Below are positions 1-8,137 of a DNA stretch of 64,000 nucleotides, one piece after another. The position numbers and the translations under genes were made by a program. This DNA comes from JBDSZL01 sp039925145 (lineage in GTDB: Bacteria > Acidobacteriota > Vicinamibacteria > Vicinamibacterales > SCN-69-37): positions 1 to 64,000 of the forward strand of contig JBDSZL010000071.1 of assembly GCA_039925145.1 (NCBI GenBank). Reading direction: 5' to 3'. Numbering within the stretch: position 1 is the stretch's first letter; every line of letters starts with the position of its first letter. Under the pieces are notes generated by a model, which saw only the letters and a program-made list of their open reading frames with translations, searched no databases and was not told the origin of the DNA.

Positions 1-1
1 G

Positions 2-199
2 CCGCTCAACGACACACGCGACGGGCACACATCGCACAAGGCGGGCAGCCGCTCTGTCGCCCAGAAAGAAGCGGGATCCAGATATCCCGATCGCGCGGCA
101 CCGCACGCCAAGAAAGTGGCCGGAGCCTTTGGGGCCGAGCCGGGGGGCCCGCCCGAGCGCGACACGGCCCCCCACGGCAGGAGTCGGGACAGACACTGA
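2..199 (+). other. Left edge; possible 3' end of an unidentified CDS
   Basis: The first 262 bases hold no gene I can name. One plus-strand frame is open from the window edge to a TGA at 197-199 (65 codons, third positions moderately GC-rich) and could be the tail of a gene that begins outside the window. The product would be hydrophilic and rich in Arg, Gly and Pro, and shows no domain. Open frames of this length arise by chance in GC-rich DNA, so this is only a possibility. Confidence 0.2.
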
Positions 200-262
200 G
201 TCGGGGTTGTGGCTCCTGGTAGCGCGGCCCAGGCCTCGCTGCCAGGAGCCCGCCGGCCGGGC

Positions 263-988
263 TCAGCGCGCCGTGTCACTCACGCCCGCTGACCGCACGA
301 GCCCGTCGACGTTCTGGTCCAGCTGGGCAAGGCGGTGGGCCGAGTCAGACTCGAGGCGCTCTTCGGCCGGGCAGGAATAGTCGCCCGACACCGACCCGAT
401 CCGAAGCCCGCGTCGATGGGCGCACGCGAAGATGTACGGCCGCCATCCCCACCCGAGGTCCCGCGCCATGTGCGCGACGATCGGCACGAGACTGCGCCGC
501 ATCAGAAAGGGCCCGTACGTGTAGTCCAGCTGTTCACCCAGCACGTTGCCGCACAGCCGATTGAAGATCCGCTCCGTCTCCTGCTGAGCGGATGGAAATG
601 TCTCGAAGCTGGCCAGCGAGCGGGACGCGAGCACAATGCCCAGATCAGGGTCGGCTGGAGCTCGATCGAGGAAATCGTCGAGGTGGTCGCGGAAGAATTC
701 GTACTTGTCCGGTTCGGTGTACAGGATGAATTCTGCGCCCGACGCGGCGGCGCGATTGATACTCGCCTGCACCTGAAATACGAGGCCGCGCGGCTCTCCG
801 AGGATGGCGACGTCTACGCGCTTCAAGGTGCGCAGCCCTTCGATCAGACTATCGGGCGACCCGCCATCGGTGACAAATACCCGGCGCGTCGTCGATGTCA
901 GCTCACGCACGGACTTGAGCAGCCGTGCCTCTTCCCGGACATCGCGCGCCCAAGTGATGGTCGCCACAGCGAGATGACGCTTGTCCAT
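263..988 (-). CDS. Putative GT-A-fold (glycosyltransferase-like) protein
   Basis: A 241-residue soluble protein with no signal peptide. The N-terminal half has an alternating strand/helix pattern, with VTDGGSPDSLIEGL near residue 40 and FILYTEPDKYEF near residue 88. These resemble the nucleotide-sugar-binding first half and the acidic metal-site region of GT-A glycosyltransferases, but no classical DxD is present. The C-terminal half contains a Trp/Tyr-rich stretch (GWGWRPYIF). No close family is recognised, so the enzymatic activity is inferred from fold-like features only. It is divergent from the TMEM175-like gene starting at 1080, and the 91-base gap must carry both promoters. Confidence 0.55.
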   Translation of the reverse strand: MDKRHLAVATITWARDVREEARLLKSVRELTSTTRRVFVTDGGSPDSLIEGLRTLKRVDVAILGEPRGLVFQVQASINRAAASGAEFILYTEPDKYEFFRDHLDDFLDRAPADPDLGIVLASRSLASFETFPSAQQETERIFNRLCGNVLGEQLDYTYGPFLMRRSLVPIVAHMARDLGWGWRPYIFACAHRRGLRIGSVSGDYSCPAEERLESDSAHRLAQLDQNVDGLVRSAGVSDTAR

Positions 989-1079
989 GGGTTGATTCCC
1001 GGGTAATCAGCAAAGGGCGTACCCCCGCACGGCGGAGGCGCACTCCCAGGATTTCCTTCAGCCGCACTACACTTCGACC

Positions 1080-1655
1080 ATGACACGGACGCGCCTCGAG
1101 GCGTTCAGCGACGGAGTGATCGCCATCCTCATCACGATCATGGTGCTCGAGCTCAAGGCACCGCACGGCCAGGACTGGCGGGCGCTCGAGCCGCTGGTGC
1201 CCACATTTCTAAGCTACGTGCTCAGCTTCGTCTACCTGGGCATCTATTGGAGCAATCACCACCACCTCTTCCAGGTCGTGCCGCGGGTGACTGGCGGCAT
1301 CCTGCTCGCCAATCTGCATCTGCTCTTCTGGCTCTCCCTCGTGCCGTTCGTGACCGCATGGATGGGCGAGAATCACAATGCACCCGGACCGACGGCAGCC
1401 TACGGGGCGGTGATGCTCGCGGCGGCATTGTCGTTTACGCTGCTCACGATGACAATCGTACGCACGCAGGGCGCGCACTCGCCGTTGAAGGCGGCCGTCG
1501 GCCGCGATCGAAAGAGCCAGGTGTCACTGCTGCTCTACGCGCTCAGCATTCCCGCGGCCTTCGTGAATCAGTGGATCGCCGACGCGATTTTCGTCCTGGT
1601 CGCGTGTGCGTGGCTGCTACCAGACAGGCGCATCGAGGCGGTCGCCTCTGAGTGA
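1080..1655 (+). CDS. TMEM175 / DUF1211 family membrane protein (potassium channel-like)
   Basis: A 191-residue polytopic inner-membrane protein. The first helix carries the signature RLEAFSDGVIAILIT (about residues 5-19), with the FSDG motif that lines the pore in TMEM175 channels. Several further hydrophobic segments follow, including one with YWSNHHHLF (around 58-66), which is also typical of bacterial DUF1211 proteins. Bacterial members are tetrameric potassium-leak channels, and the physiological role here is unknown. The ATG start fits the family, whose members begin a few residues before the first helix. It converges on rpiB with an 11-base gap and no obvious terminator. Confidence 0.85.
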   Translation: MTRTRLEAFSDGVIAILITIMVLELKAPHGQDWRALEPLVPTFLSYVLSFVYLGIYWSNHHHLFQVVPRVTGGILLANLHLLFWLSLVPFVTAWMGENHNAPGPTAAYGAVMLAAALSFTLLTMTIVRTQGAHSPLKAAVGRDRKSQVSLLLYALSIPAAFVNQWIADAIFVLVACAWLLPDRRIEAVASE

Positions 1656-1666
1656 AGCCGCCTTGC

Positions 1667-2098
1667 TCAGTCTGCGTCGAGCTTACCGATCCGGATCGCG
1701 TGTCGCCCGCCTTCGAACGGGGTAGACAGCCAGACGTCGACAGAGGCGAGCACCTGCGCGGCCGGCACGAGCCGCTCGCCGAAAGACAGCATATTGGCGT
1801 CGTTATGGGCGCTCGCCAGCCGTGCCGACTCCACGCTCCACGCGAGGGCACACCGAACCCCACGAGAGCGATTCGCCGCCATCGCTTCGCCATTGCCCGA
1901 TCCGCCAAACACGACACCACGCGCGCAGTCTCGCGCCGCCACGGCTCGAGCCGCGAGCCGGACGAAGTCTGGATAGTCGACCGGTGCCTCGGAGTGCGTA
2001 CCGAAGTCGATGACCTCGTGGCCGAGAGTGCGCAGATGATCGGAGACCATCTGCTTGTATCGAAAACCCGCGTGATCGGACGCCACCGCGATGCGCAT
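1667..2098 (-). CDS. rpiB: Ribose-5-phosphate isomerase B
   Basis: Interconverts ribose-5-phosphate and ribulose-5-phosphate in the non-oxidative pentose phosphate pathway. The 143 residues are a normal length for the LacA/RpiB family. The N-terminus MRIAVASDHAG carries the substrate-contacting Asp8-His9 pair. The catalytic region reads GVVFGGSGNGEAMAANR (61-77): the Cys that acts as base in E. coli RpiB is replaced by Gly, and a Glu at 71 sits where the actinobacterial (M. tuberculosis-type) enzyme has its catalytic Glu. A glutamate-dependent RpiB is therefore expected. The related sugar isomerases LacA/LacB are less likely because no other sugar-catabolic gene is nearby. Confidence 0.9.
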   Translation of the reverse strand: MRIAVASDHAGFRYKQMVSDHLRTLGHEVIDFGTHSEAPVDYPDFVRLAARAVAARDCARGVVFGGSGNGEAMAANRSRGVRCALAWSVESARLASAHNDANMLSFGERLVPAAQVLASVDVWLSTPFEGGRHAIRIGKLDAD

Positions 2099-2187
2099 GT
2101 ATCAGCTCCACGCCGCTCGGTCGGCGCCCAGATTCTACAGGGCCACGCGCCCAAGACGGACCGCGCGAACCACTGGCTCCATCGACG

Positions 2188-2976
2188 TCAGGGCCACAGA
2201 CTGTATTCGGCGGGCGTCGAAGGCAGGTGCTCGAATCCCAGCGCCTCGTAAGCCGGCACATGTTCCAGCGTGGGGCCCAGCACCGCAAGATCGTACCCAA
2301 GCGTGCGCGCCTCGAGCAGCGGCTGCTGCACCAGGGCCGTGCCAAGGCCCAGGCCGTGATACTCCTCTCGGACCGCGACGTTATGCACGCCGGCACCGCG
2401 TTGGCCCAGGAACAGCTGAGACACCCCGACAGGACGCCCACCTAGCCGCGCGAGATAGTGACGCAGGGGCTCGAACCGGTTCAGCCCCAGACTGGTGTAG
2501 AGATCCTCGCGTGGCGCCCGCGGCTCCTGGCGCGTCTCGGTCCAGATGTCCACCCACACGGCCAGGTCCTCGATTGACGTGACACGCTCGATGCTCAGCT
2601 CGGGCAGGTTTCTCATCCCTCTTGTGACCAGCACCACCGGCGCGGCCATCCGAATGCGCGGCGGCAACGGCGCGCACTCCAGCTGCTCGAGGCGATGGCC
2701 GAGATCGAGCGGGAGGCTTGTGTCATCGACGTGCCAGACAGCCGGTAGCTGGTGCATGCGAAACCGTTCCACCAGTAGCGGCACCTGCAAGTCAGCATCT
2801 TCTTCGGACAGGTGCGACCAGACCACGCCGTTGTAATCACGGCTCGGCACGCCGGTGATTACCCAGGTGATGTTATCTGCCCTATAGCTTTCGAGACCCG
2901 AACGGGTGCCGACGTATGCCAGCAGTTCCGCGTCGTTTTCTGCCTGAACGCGCGGCCACTCGTCTTTGTCCAGCAT
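2188..2976 (-). CDS. GNAT family N-acetyltransferase
   Basis: A 262-residue protein with a C-terminal GNAT domain. The acetyl-CoA pyrophosphate-binding motif A is VHNVAVREEYHGLGLGTALV (roughly residues 200-220), preceded by the expected strand and followed by YEALGFEHL, the usual C-terminal signature. The N-terminal 120 residues (DITWV-type strands, many charged residues) form an extra domain of unknown function, as in two-domain GNATs. The acceptor substrate cannot be told. It lies between rpiB and argH on the same strand, separated from both by about 90 bases, so it may be its own unit. Confidence 0.8.
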   Translation of the reverse strand: MLDKDEWPRVQAENDAELLAYVGTRSGLESYRADNITWVITGVPSRDYNGVVWSHLSEEDADLQVPLLVERFRMHQLPAVWHVDDTSLPLDLGHRLEQLECAPLPPRIRMAAPVVLVTRGMRNLPELSIERVTSIEDLAVWVDIWTETRQEPRAPREDLYTSLGLNRFEPLRHYLARLGGRPVGVSQLFLGQRGAGVHNVAVREEYHGLGLGTALVQQPLLEARTLGYDLAVLGPTLEHVPAYEALGFEHLPSTPAEYSLWP

Positions 2977-3066
2977 CCGAGGAGTGTACTCGCGGGGAGC
3001 CTGACACCGGCAGAAAACTGGCGCCGCACGCGGGGCGTTCTCAGGACGCGCCGGCGGCCGGGGCGA

Positions 3067-4467
3067 CTAACGGGTGGATGTGGGTCGGACAGTGGAGCTC
3101 AGCCACCGCTTTGTCTCGGCGAGCGCAGCAGCAACTGCATTGGGATTGGTCGACTGCGGCGTCCGCCGGGCTGCCACGGCAGCCTCCGGCGTAATGGCGA
3201 GCAGCACACTCTCATCGAACGACGGATGAAACCGCCGCCAGTCCTCCACGGAGAGCGACGAGAAGTCTTTACCCTCGAAGTAGAGCTGGCGCACGATCCG
3301 GCCGCTGACTTCATGGGCAACGCGAAAGGGCAGACCGCGGCCCACCAGATAGTCGGCGACTTCGGTGGCCAGCAGCAGTCCGGACGCGGCGGCGTGCGCG
3401 GCCTCCGGCCGCAGCATCAGCGTTCGGACGACCGTCGCGACCACCTTTGCGCAGGAGACAACCGTGTCCTCTGCTTCGAACGCGATCGCTTTGTCCTCCT
3501 GCAAGTCCTTGTTGTAGCCCAGGGGCAGCCCTTTCATCGACGTGAGCCACCCCGAGAGCAGTCCGACGATCTTGCCGGACTTCCCCCGAACGAGCTCGAG
3601 CGGATCCGGGTTCTTCTTCTGCGGCATCAAGCTCGACCCTGTCGAGACCGAGTCGTGAATTTCGAAGAACCCGAACTCTTCGCTCGAAAACAGAATCAGA
3701 TCTTCTGCGAGCCGGCTCATGTGGATCATGGTCATCGCGCACGCGTACAGGAACGAAGCCACGAAATCGCGGTCGCCGGACGCATCGATGCTGTTGGTCA
3801 CCACACGGGAAAAGCCGAGCTCGGCGGCCAGAAACTCGACATCGATATCGTAGGCCGTTCCGGCAATGGCGCCAGAGCCGAGCGGCATGGCATCCGCCTC
3901 CTGCCGCGCGAACGTCAACCGCTCGACATCGCGCCTGAACGCCGCGGCGTGCGACAACAGCACGTGCGCGACCAGGACCGGCTGCGCGCGCCGGAGATGT
4001 GTGTAGGAGGGCATCACCGCGTGCCCGGCACTCTCGGCCTGATGCACGAAGGCCCCCACCAGCCCCGCCAGCGCATACTGCACGTGCGGAATCTGACGCC
4101 TCAGGTAGAGACGGAAATCGAGCGAGACCTGCTCGTTGCGCGAACGTCCCGTGTGAAGCCGTCGCCCCGGATCGCCGATGCGTTGCACGAGCTCGCGTTC
4201 GACGAACGAATGCACGTCCTCATCGTCTGCCTCCGTCAGGAGCGTCGGAGTGGCGCGCACGGCGTGACGGATGGTTTCGAGGCCCTCCGTAATCGCCCTG
4301 GCGTCGTCGGCAGTCAACACGCCCGCGGCCTCGAGCGCCTTCGCCCATGCGGTGCTGCCCGTGATGTCATCGTCGATCAGCCGACGATCGATCGGGAGCG
4401 ACTTGCCGTGCGCAAACACTTCGGCATCGGGATCCGCATCGAAGCGGCCGGACCAGAGGGTGGACAT
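3067..4467 (-). CDS. argH: Argininosuccinate lyase
   Basis: Splits argininosuccinate into arginine and fumarate, the last step of arginine synthesis. The 466 residues match the family length. The three conserved superfamily regions are present: HTGRSRNEQ (105-113), YTHLRRAQP with the catalytic-region His (155-163), and the signature loop GSSLMPQKKNP (277-287), whose Ser is the catalytic acid/base. The frame stays open far upstream, but the ATG at 4467 gives the family N-terminus (MSTLWSGRF). It is third gene of argR-argG-argH, 47 bases after argG, and is expected to be under the ARG boxes at the argR start. Confidence 0.97.
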   Translation of the reverse strand: MSTLWSGRFDADPDAEVFAHGKSLPIDRRLIDDDITGSTAWAKALEAAGVLTADDARAITEGLETIRHAVRATPTLLTEADDEDVHSFVERELVQRIGDPGRRLHTGRSRNEQVSLDFRLYLRRQIPHVQYALAGLVGAFVHQAESAGHAVMPSYTHLRRAQPVLVAHVLLSHAAAFRRDVERLTFARQEADAMPLGSGAIAGTAYDIDVEFLAAELGFSRVVTNSIDASGDRDFVASFLYACAMTMIHMSRLAEDLILFSSEEFGFFEIHDSVSTGSSLMPQKKNPDPLELVRGKSGKIVGLLSGWLTSMKGLPLGYNKDLQEDKAIAFEAEDTVVSCAKVVATVVRTLMLRPEAAHAAASGLLLATEVADYLVGRGLPFRVAHEVSGRIVRQLYFEGKDFSSLSVEDWRRFHPSFDESVLLAITPEAAVAARRTPQSTNPNAVAAALAETKRWLSSTVRPTSTR

Positions 4468-4514
4468 AGACGATGGGACCTCGCGGCGGAAATGAGGGCG
4501 GGTGACGTCCGCGC

Positions 4515-5642
4515 TCACCCGCGCACTGGTAGGGGAGCCTGCTCGGTGATCGACCGCTCCTGATCGTACAGCGCGTATGGTGACTTGCGGCCCACCACGC
4601 GGTAGTCGCCCTTGAACAGCTTCAGGCGGATAGCCCCCGTGACGCGCTCCTGCACCTTGGCCACGAGGGTATCGATGGCCTCGCGCGTCGGGGTGTACCA
4701 CAGGCCGCTGTAGACCAGATCGGCGTATTTGACGCCCAACTCCGATGCCAGCCGCGCCAGGTCGCGTGGCGTGACGTACTTCTGCAGCTCGCTGTGCGCC
4801 GCGTGCAGCAGCACGCCAGCGGGCGCCTCGTAGATCTCGCGCGACTTGGTGCCGCCGAGCCCGTTCTCGAGCATGTCGATGCGCCCGATACCGTGCGCAC
4901 TCGCAATGGTCTCGATGCTGCTGATCAGCTCGACGAGGGAGAGGGACACACCGTTGATAGCAACCGGTACTCCGCGGTCGAACTCGACCTCGACATAGGC
5001 GGGCAGCGCGGGCGCCTCGGCGGGCGAACGGGTGAGCGTGTAGACATCCTCGGGCGGTTCCTGCCACGGATCGTCGAGCACGCCGCATTGGATGGAGCGC
5101 CCCCACAGGTTCACGTCCGTCGAGTACACGCTGCTCGCACTCACGGGCATCGGAATGCCCCGCTGCTTGGCCAGTGCGATCTTCTCGGCGCGTGTGACGT
5201 CCCAAAGCCCTAGCGGGGCCAGCACCTCGAGAGACGGCTCGAGGGTGCGGACTGCGAGATCGATGCGCGCCGCATCGTTGCCCTTTTCGGTGCCACACCC
5301 GTGCGCGACGGCCGTGGCGCCTTCGAGCCGCGCGATCTCCACCAGGTGCTTGGCGATGAGAGGACGACCAAGCGCGGTGGCCAACGGATAGCGATCCTCG
5401 TACACCGCTCCGGCCTGCAGCGCCGGGAGAATGAAGCGCCGCGCAAACTCGTCGCGCAGGTCGAGGACGTGGGCACGGGCGGCGCCAAGGGCGAGCGCGC
5501 GCTCTCGGGCGTCCTCGAGCTCTTTGCCCTGACCGAGATCCATCGTGACCGTGACGATCTCGGCGCCATACCTGTCGGCCAGCCAGGGAATGGCTACCGA
5601 CGTATCGAGCCCACCTGAATACGCGAGAACAATCCGTTCCAT
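4515..5642 (-). CDS. argG: Argininosuccinate synthase
   Basis: Joins citrulline and aspartate with ATP to give argininosuccinate. The PP-loop ATP-binding motif YSGGLDTS is at residues 8-15, which fixes the start at the ATG at 5642. The 375-residue length is slightly short for the family (about 400). Other conserved blocks include GCGTEKGNDAAR (around 116) and SVYSTDVNLWGRS (around 172). It lies 26 bases after argR and 47 before argH, consistent with one transcript. The frame is open upstream into the argR region, but those residues do not resemble ArgG. Confidence 0.97.
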   Translation of the reverse strand: MERIVLAYSGGLDTSVAIPWLADRYGAEIVTVTMDLGQGKELEDARERALALGAARAHVLDLRDEFARRFILPALQAGAVYEDRYPLATALGRPLIAKHLVEIARLEGATAVAHGCGTEKGNDAARIDLAVRTLEPSLEVLAPLGLWDVTRAEKIALAKQRGIPMPVSASSVYSTDVNLWGRSIQCGVLDDPWQEPPEDVYTLTRSPAEAPALPAYVEVEFDRGVPVAINGVSLSLVELISSIETIASAHGIGRIDMLENGLGGTKSREIYEAPAGVLLHAAHSELQKYVTPRDLARLASELGVKYADLVYSGLWYTPTREAIDTLVAKVQERVTGAIRLKLFKGDYRVVGRKSPYALYDQERSITEQAPLPVRG

Positions 5643-5668
5643 CAGCCGAAGACCTTGCCCTTTCCGCT

Positions 5669-6151
5669 CTACGAGACCAGGTGCCCGGAAAGGCCCGGCT
5701 TGCGCAGCTGCATCATGTCCGTGAGGCGTGTCTCCACTTCGACGGCTGCATCCGCGCCTCGACACACCAAAAGAATGGTGTCATCGCCGGCAACAGTGCC
5801 GGCGACTTCAGGCATCTGAGCCCGGTCGATCCACTCGGCCAGCCCCTGCGCCTGACCCCGATCGGTCCGGAGCACAATCAACGGGTCGACCCGCTCCCAT
5901 CCCCGCAGCAGAGAAGTCACAGCCCGCTTGAGCTGCTCCCCCGACGCGGGAGTACCGCGATCTACCCCAGGGCGCACGTAGGCGCCGTCACCCGCCCGCT
6001 TCACCAGCCCAATTTCCTTCAGGTCGCGCGACAGGGTTGCCTGCGTTGCGTCAATGCCGCGATCGCGGAGCCGCTGCCTCAGGATTTCCTGCGAGACGAC
6101 CGGCTCTCGATCGATCACGTCGAGAATCTGGGATTGACGCCACGTCTTCAT
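5669..6151 (-). CDS. argR: Arginine repressor
   Basis: Arginine-responsive hexameric transcription factor. The N-terminal winged helix has the recognition segment DATQATLSRDLKEIG (about residues 34-48). The C-terminal oligomerisation and arginine-binding domain has GTVAGDDTILLVCR (about 118-131), whose GDD aspartates bind arginine in ArgR/AhrC. Length (160) is normal. It is first gene of argR-argG-argH and diverges from argC. ARG-box-like palindromes lie over its own start codon and over that of argC, so it is expected to repress itself and both operons. Its place inside the arginine cluster supports arginine as the effector. Confidence 0.95.
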   Translation of the reverse strand: MKTWRQSQILDVIDREPVVSQEILRQRLRDRGIDATQATLSRDLKEIGLVKRAGDGAYVRPGVDRGTPASGEQLKRAVTSLLRGWERVDPLIVLRTDRGQAQGLAEWIDRAQMPEVAGTVAGDDTILLVCRGADAAVEVETRLTDMMQLRKPGLSGHLVS

Positions 6152-6180
6152 AAATATGCAGTTCGCTCGATGATTATACA
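6147..6180 (-). promoter_or_regulatory. Tandem ARG-box-like operators at the argR start
   Basis: Read on the minus strand, 6160-6147 is TGCATATTTATGAA, matching the ArgR half-site scheme TGNAT-WWWW-ATNCA with one mismatch; its ATG is the argR start codon. A weaker box, TGTATAATCATCGA, occupies 6180-6167. Centres are 20 bases apart, close to the spacing of paired ARG boxes in E. coli (21). This AT-rich sequence stands out in GC-rich surroundings. Binding by ArgR is inferred. Confidence 0.6.
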
Positions 6181-6259
6181 GGAGCCTGAGGCGAGGGCAA
6201 GAGGCGATAAACCAACAGTAGCTTCGATTAGAGCGCCTTGACGGCTAGCTTGGCCCCGA

Positions 6260-6293
6260 TGTATATGTATCTCTTCTAATGAATACGTATTCG
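6260..6293 (+). promoter_or_regulatory. Tandem ARG-box-like operators at the argC start
   Basis: The near-perfect palindrome TGAATACGTATTCG (6280-6293) overlaps the argC start codon (6279-6281). A weaker box, TGTATATGTATCTC (6260-6273), lies upstream with centres 20 bases apart. The arrangement mirrors the pair at the argR start, which fits ArgR control of both divergent operons. Confidence 0.65.
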
Positions 6294-7286
6294 TCGTCAG
6301 TACGCGTCGGGATCGCAGGTGCCACAGGCTACGCCGGCCAGGAGCTGGTGGGACTGCTCACGCGGCATCCATCCGTTCATATCGAGACCGCCATGTCCTC
6401 GTCGGCCGACTCGGCGGCCCGGCCGCTACCGCGGCTGGCGCGCGTCTGGAAGGGCAAGGTCGAACCGCTCGACCCCGATCGACTGGCAACGACGACCGAC
6501 CTCGTCTTTCTTGCCGTGCCCGAAAAGGCAGCTGCCGAGCTGGCTCCCCCACTTCTGCAGGCCGGCGTTCGCGTCATCGACTTATCTGGGGCGTTCCGCA
6601 TCCGCGATGCCGGCCAGCGCGCCAAGTGGTATCCGGCGACAGCCGGGCTTCCCGATGGGGTCGCCTACGGCCTGACCGAGCATTACCGCGCGGAAATCAG
6701 AAACGCGAAGCTTGTGGCTAATCCCGGCTGCTTCCCGACCGGCGTGCTGCTCGCCCTGCTGCCACTCGCAAAGGCCGGTCTGCTTCATCAGGCCTCTGGG
6801 GTCATCGTCGACGCCAAGTCCGGCATCTCGGGTGCGGGCCGCGCGGCGACCGACCGAACCCACTTCTCGGAAAATCATGGCTCGGTTTCCGCGTACGGCA
6901 TCTTCAACCACCGGCACGTCGCCGAAATGGAACAGGAGCTCGTGGCCACGATCACCTTCGTTCCCCATCTCGTGCCGCTCGACCGCGGAATCCTCGAGAC
7001 GATCTACGCCAGGGTCGAGGCCGGGACGACCGAGAAGATGATCGCCGACGTCTTCACCAGCGCCTACGCTCACGAGCCGTTCATTCGGCTTACCGCAGAC
7101 GCGCTGCCCGAAATCAAGCACGTCGCCTGGACGAACTTCTGTGACATCGGCTGGAAGTTCGACGCGCACACTGGTCGTCTCGTCCTCGTGACATGCATCG
7201 ACAACCTCGTCAAAGGTGCGGCCGGGCAGGCTGTTCAGAATTTCAACGTGGCGTGCGGATTCGACGAACGGACGGCGTTGATCTGA
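6279..7286 (+). CDS. argC: N-acetyl-gamma-glutamyl-phosphate reductase
   Basis: NADPH-dependent reduction of N-acetylglutamyl phosphate to the semialdehyde, third step of arginine synthesis. The Rossmann motif GIAGATGYAGQEL is at 11-23, and the catalytic cysteine is Cys151 in NPGCFPTG. Length is 335 residues (family about 310-350). The GHAR-type substrate region appears as NHRHVAEMEQE (around 211-221). The start ATG lies inside an ARG-box palindrome, so ArgR bound there would also block translation initiation sequences from being transcribed. It is first gene of argCBDAJF, and its TGA overlaps the argB start by one base. Confidence 0.97.
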   Translation: MNTYSSSVRVGIAGATGYAGQELVGLLTRHPSVHIETAMSSSADSAARPLPRLARVWKGKVEPLDPDRLATTTDLVFLAVPEKAAAELAPPLLQAGVRVIDLSGAFRIRDAGQRAKWYPATAGLPDGVAYGLTEHYRAEIRNAKLVANPGCFPTGVLLALLPLAKAGLLHQASGVIVDAKSGISGAGRAATDRTHFSENHGSVSAYGIFNHRHVAEMEQELVATITFVPHLVPLDRGILETIYARVEAGTTEKMIADVFTSAYAHEPFIRLTADALPEIKHVAWTNFCDIGWKFDAHTGRLVLVTCIDNLVKGAAGQAVQNFNVACGFDERTALI

Positions 7287-8098
7287 TGCAGAAGCTGGTG
7301 CTCAAGCTCGGCGGCGAACTCCTCGAGACGGCGGATCAGCGCTTGCGCATCGCCGCCCTCGCCGCCGGAGTCGCGGCCAAACGTCCGCTTGTCATCATTC
7401 ATGGCGGCGGCCGGGCCATCGACGCAGACCTGGCCAGGCGACAGATTGCACCGGAGAAGGTAGACGGCCTGCGGGTGACCGATGCTCAGACACTCGAAGC
7501 TGTCGTCGCCGTGCTTGCCGGCTCTGCCAACACCGAGTTGGTTGCCGCGCTCGTGGGCGCAGGCGTTCGCGCAGTAGGTCTCACCGGTGTCGATGCGGGC
7601 TTCGGGCGCTCGGAGCGGGCTGGGGCGCATCGCTCCACCACCGGCGATCTCGTGGACCTGGGCCTGGTTGGCGATCCTGTCGACATCGACCCGGCGCTCG
7701 TCGCGCTGCTCCTGTCGGCTGGCTACGTCCCGGTCGTTGCGAGTCTTGGCCTCGACACGGCGGGCGCCGGAATCCTGAACGTCAACGCAGATGTCATGGC
7801 CTGCCGACTGGCTGCCGCCCTCGGCAAAGCGGAGCTTGTCATTGCCGGAGGCACCGCCGGGGTGCTGTCGCGCGACGGCGCGTCCATCGCGCAACTGGAC
7901 CTCGACGGCATGGACGAAGCGATTGCCACCGGCACAGCGACAGCAGGCATGGTGGCCAAGCTGTCGGCCTGCCGAACCGCCTTGCTCGCCGGCGTCTCGC
8001 CCATCCGCCTGATCGACGGACGCGTGCTCGACGGCGCACATTCAATCGCCGCCGCGCCAGGCACGACCCTCACCGCCGCAATCCCATCCGCACGCTGA
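7286..8098 (+). CDS. argB: Acetylglutamate kinase
   Basis: Phosphorylates N-acetylglutamate, the usual arginine-inhibited step. It is an amino-acid-kinase fold protein of 270 residues. KLGGELLE (7-14) is the phosphate-binding lysine/glycine loop, IHGGGRAID (about 37-45) binds N-acetylglutamate, and the C-terminal GGTAGVLS segment (about 189-196) belongs to the nucleotide site. ATG 7286 is chosen because it shares a base with the argC stop (TGATG), a sign of translational coupling. The open frame extends further up inside argC without family similarity. Whether it is arginine-sensitive cannot be read reliably, although no long N-terminal helix typical of arginine-inhibited forms is seen. Confidence 0.95.
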   Translation: MQKLVLKLGGELLETADQRLRIAALAAGVAAKRPLVIIHGGGRAIDADLARRQIAPEKVDGLRVTDAQTLEAVVAVLAGSANTELVAALVGAGVRAVGLTGVDAGFGRSERAGAHRSTTGDLVDLGLVGDPVDIDPALVALLLSAGYVPVVASLGLDTAGAGILNVNADVMACRLAAALGKAELVIAGGTAGVLSRDGASIAQLDLDGMDEAIATGTATAGMVAKLSACRTALLAGVSPIRLIDGRVLDGAHSIAAAPGTTLTAAIPSAR

Positions 8099-8137
8099 GC
8101 TCACTCACGCTTCCACCCACTCAACAGGAAGGCACTG

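Noticed and set aside
2812..4563. Long plus-strand open frame of 583 codons
   Set aside because: It lies opposite argH and the GNAT gene, both of which have clear motifs. The frame is Arg/His-rich, as expected for the antisense of GC-rich genes.
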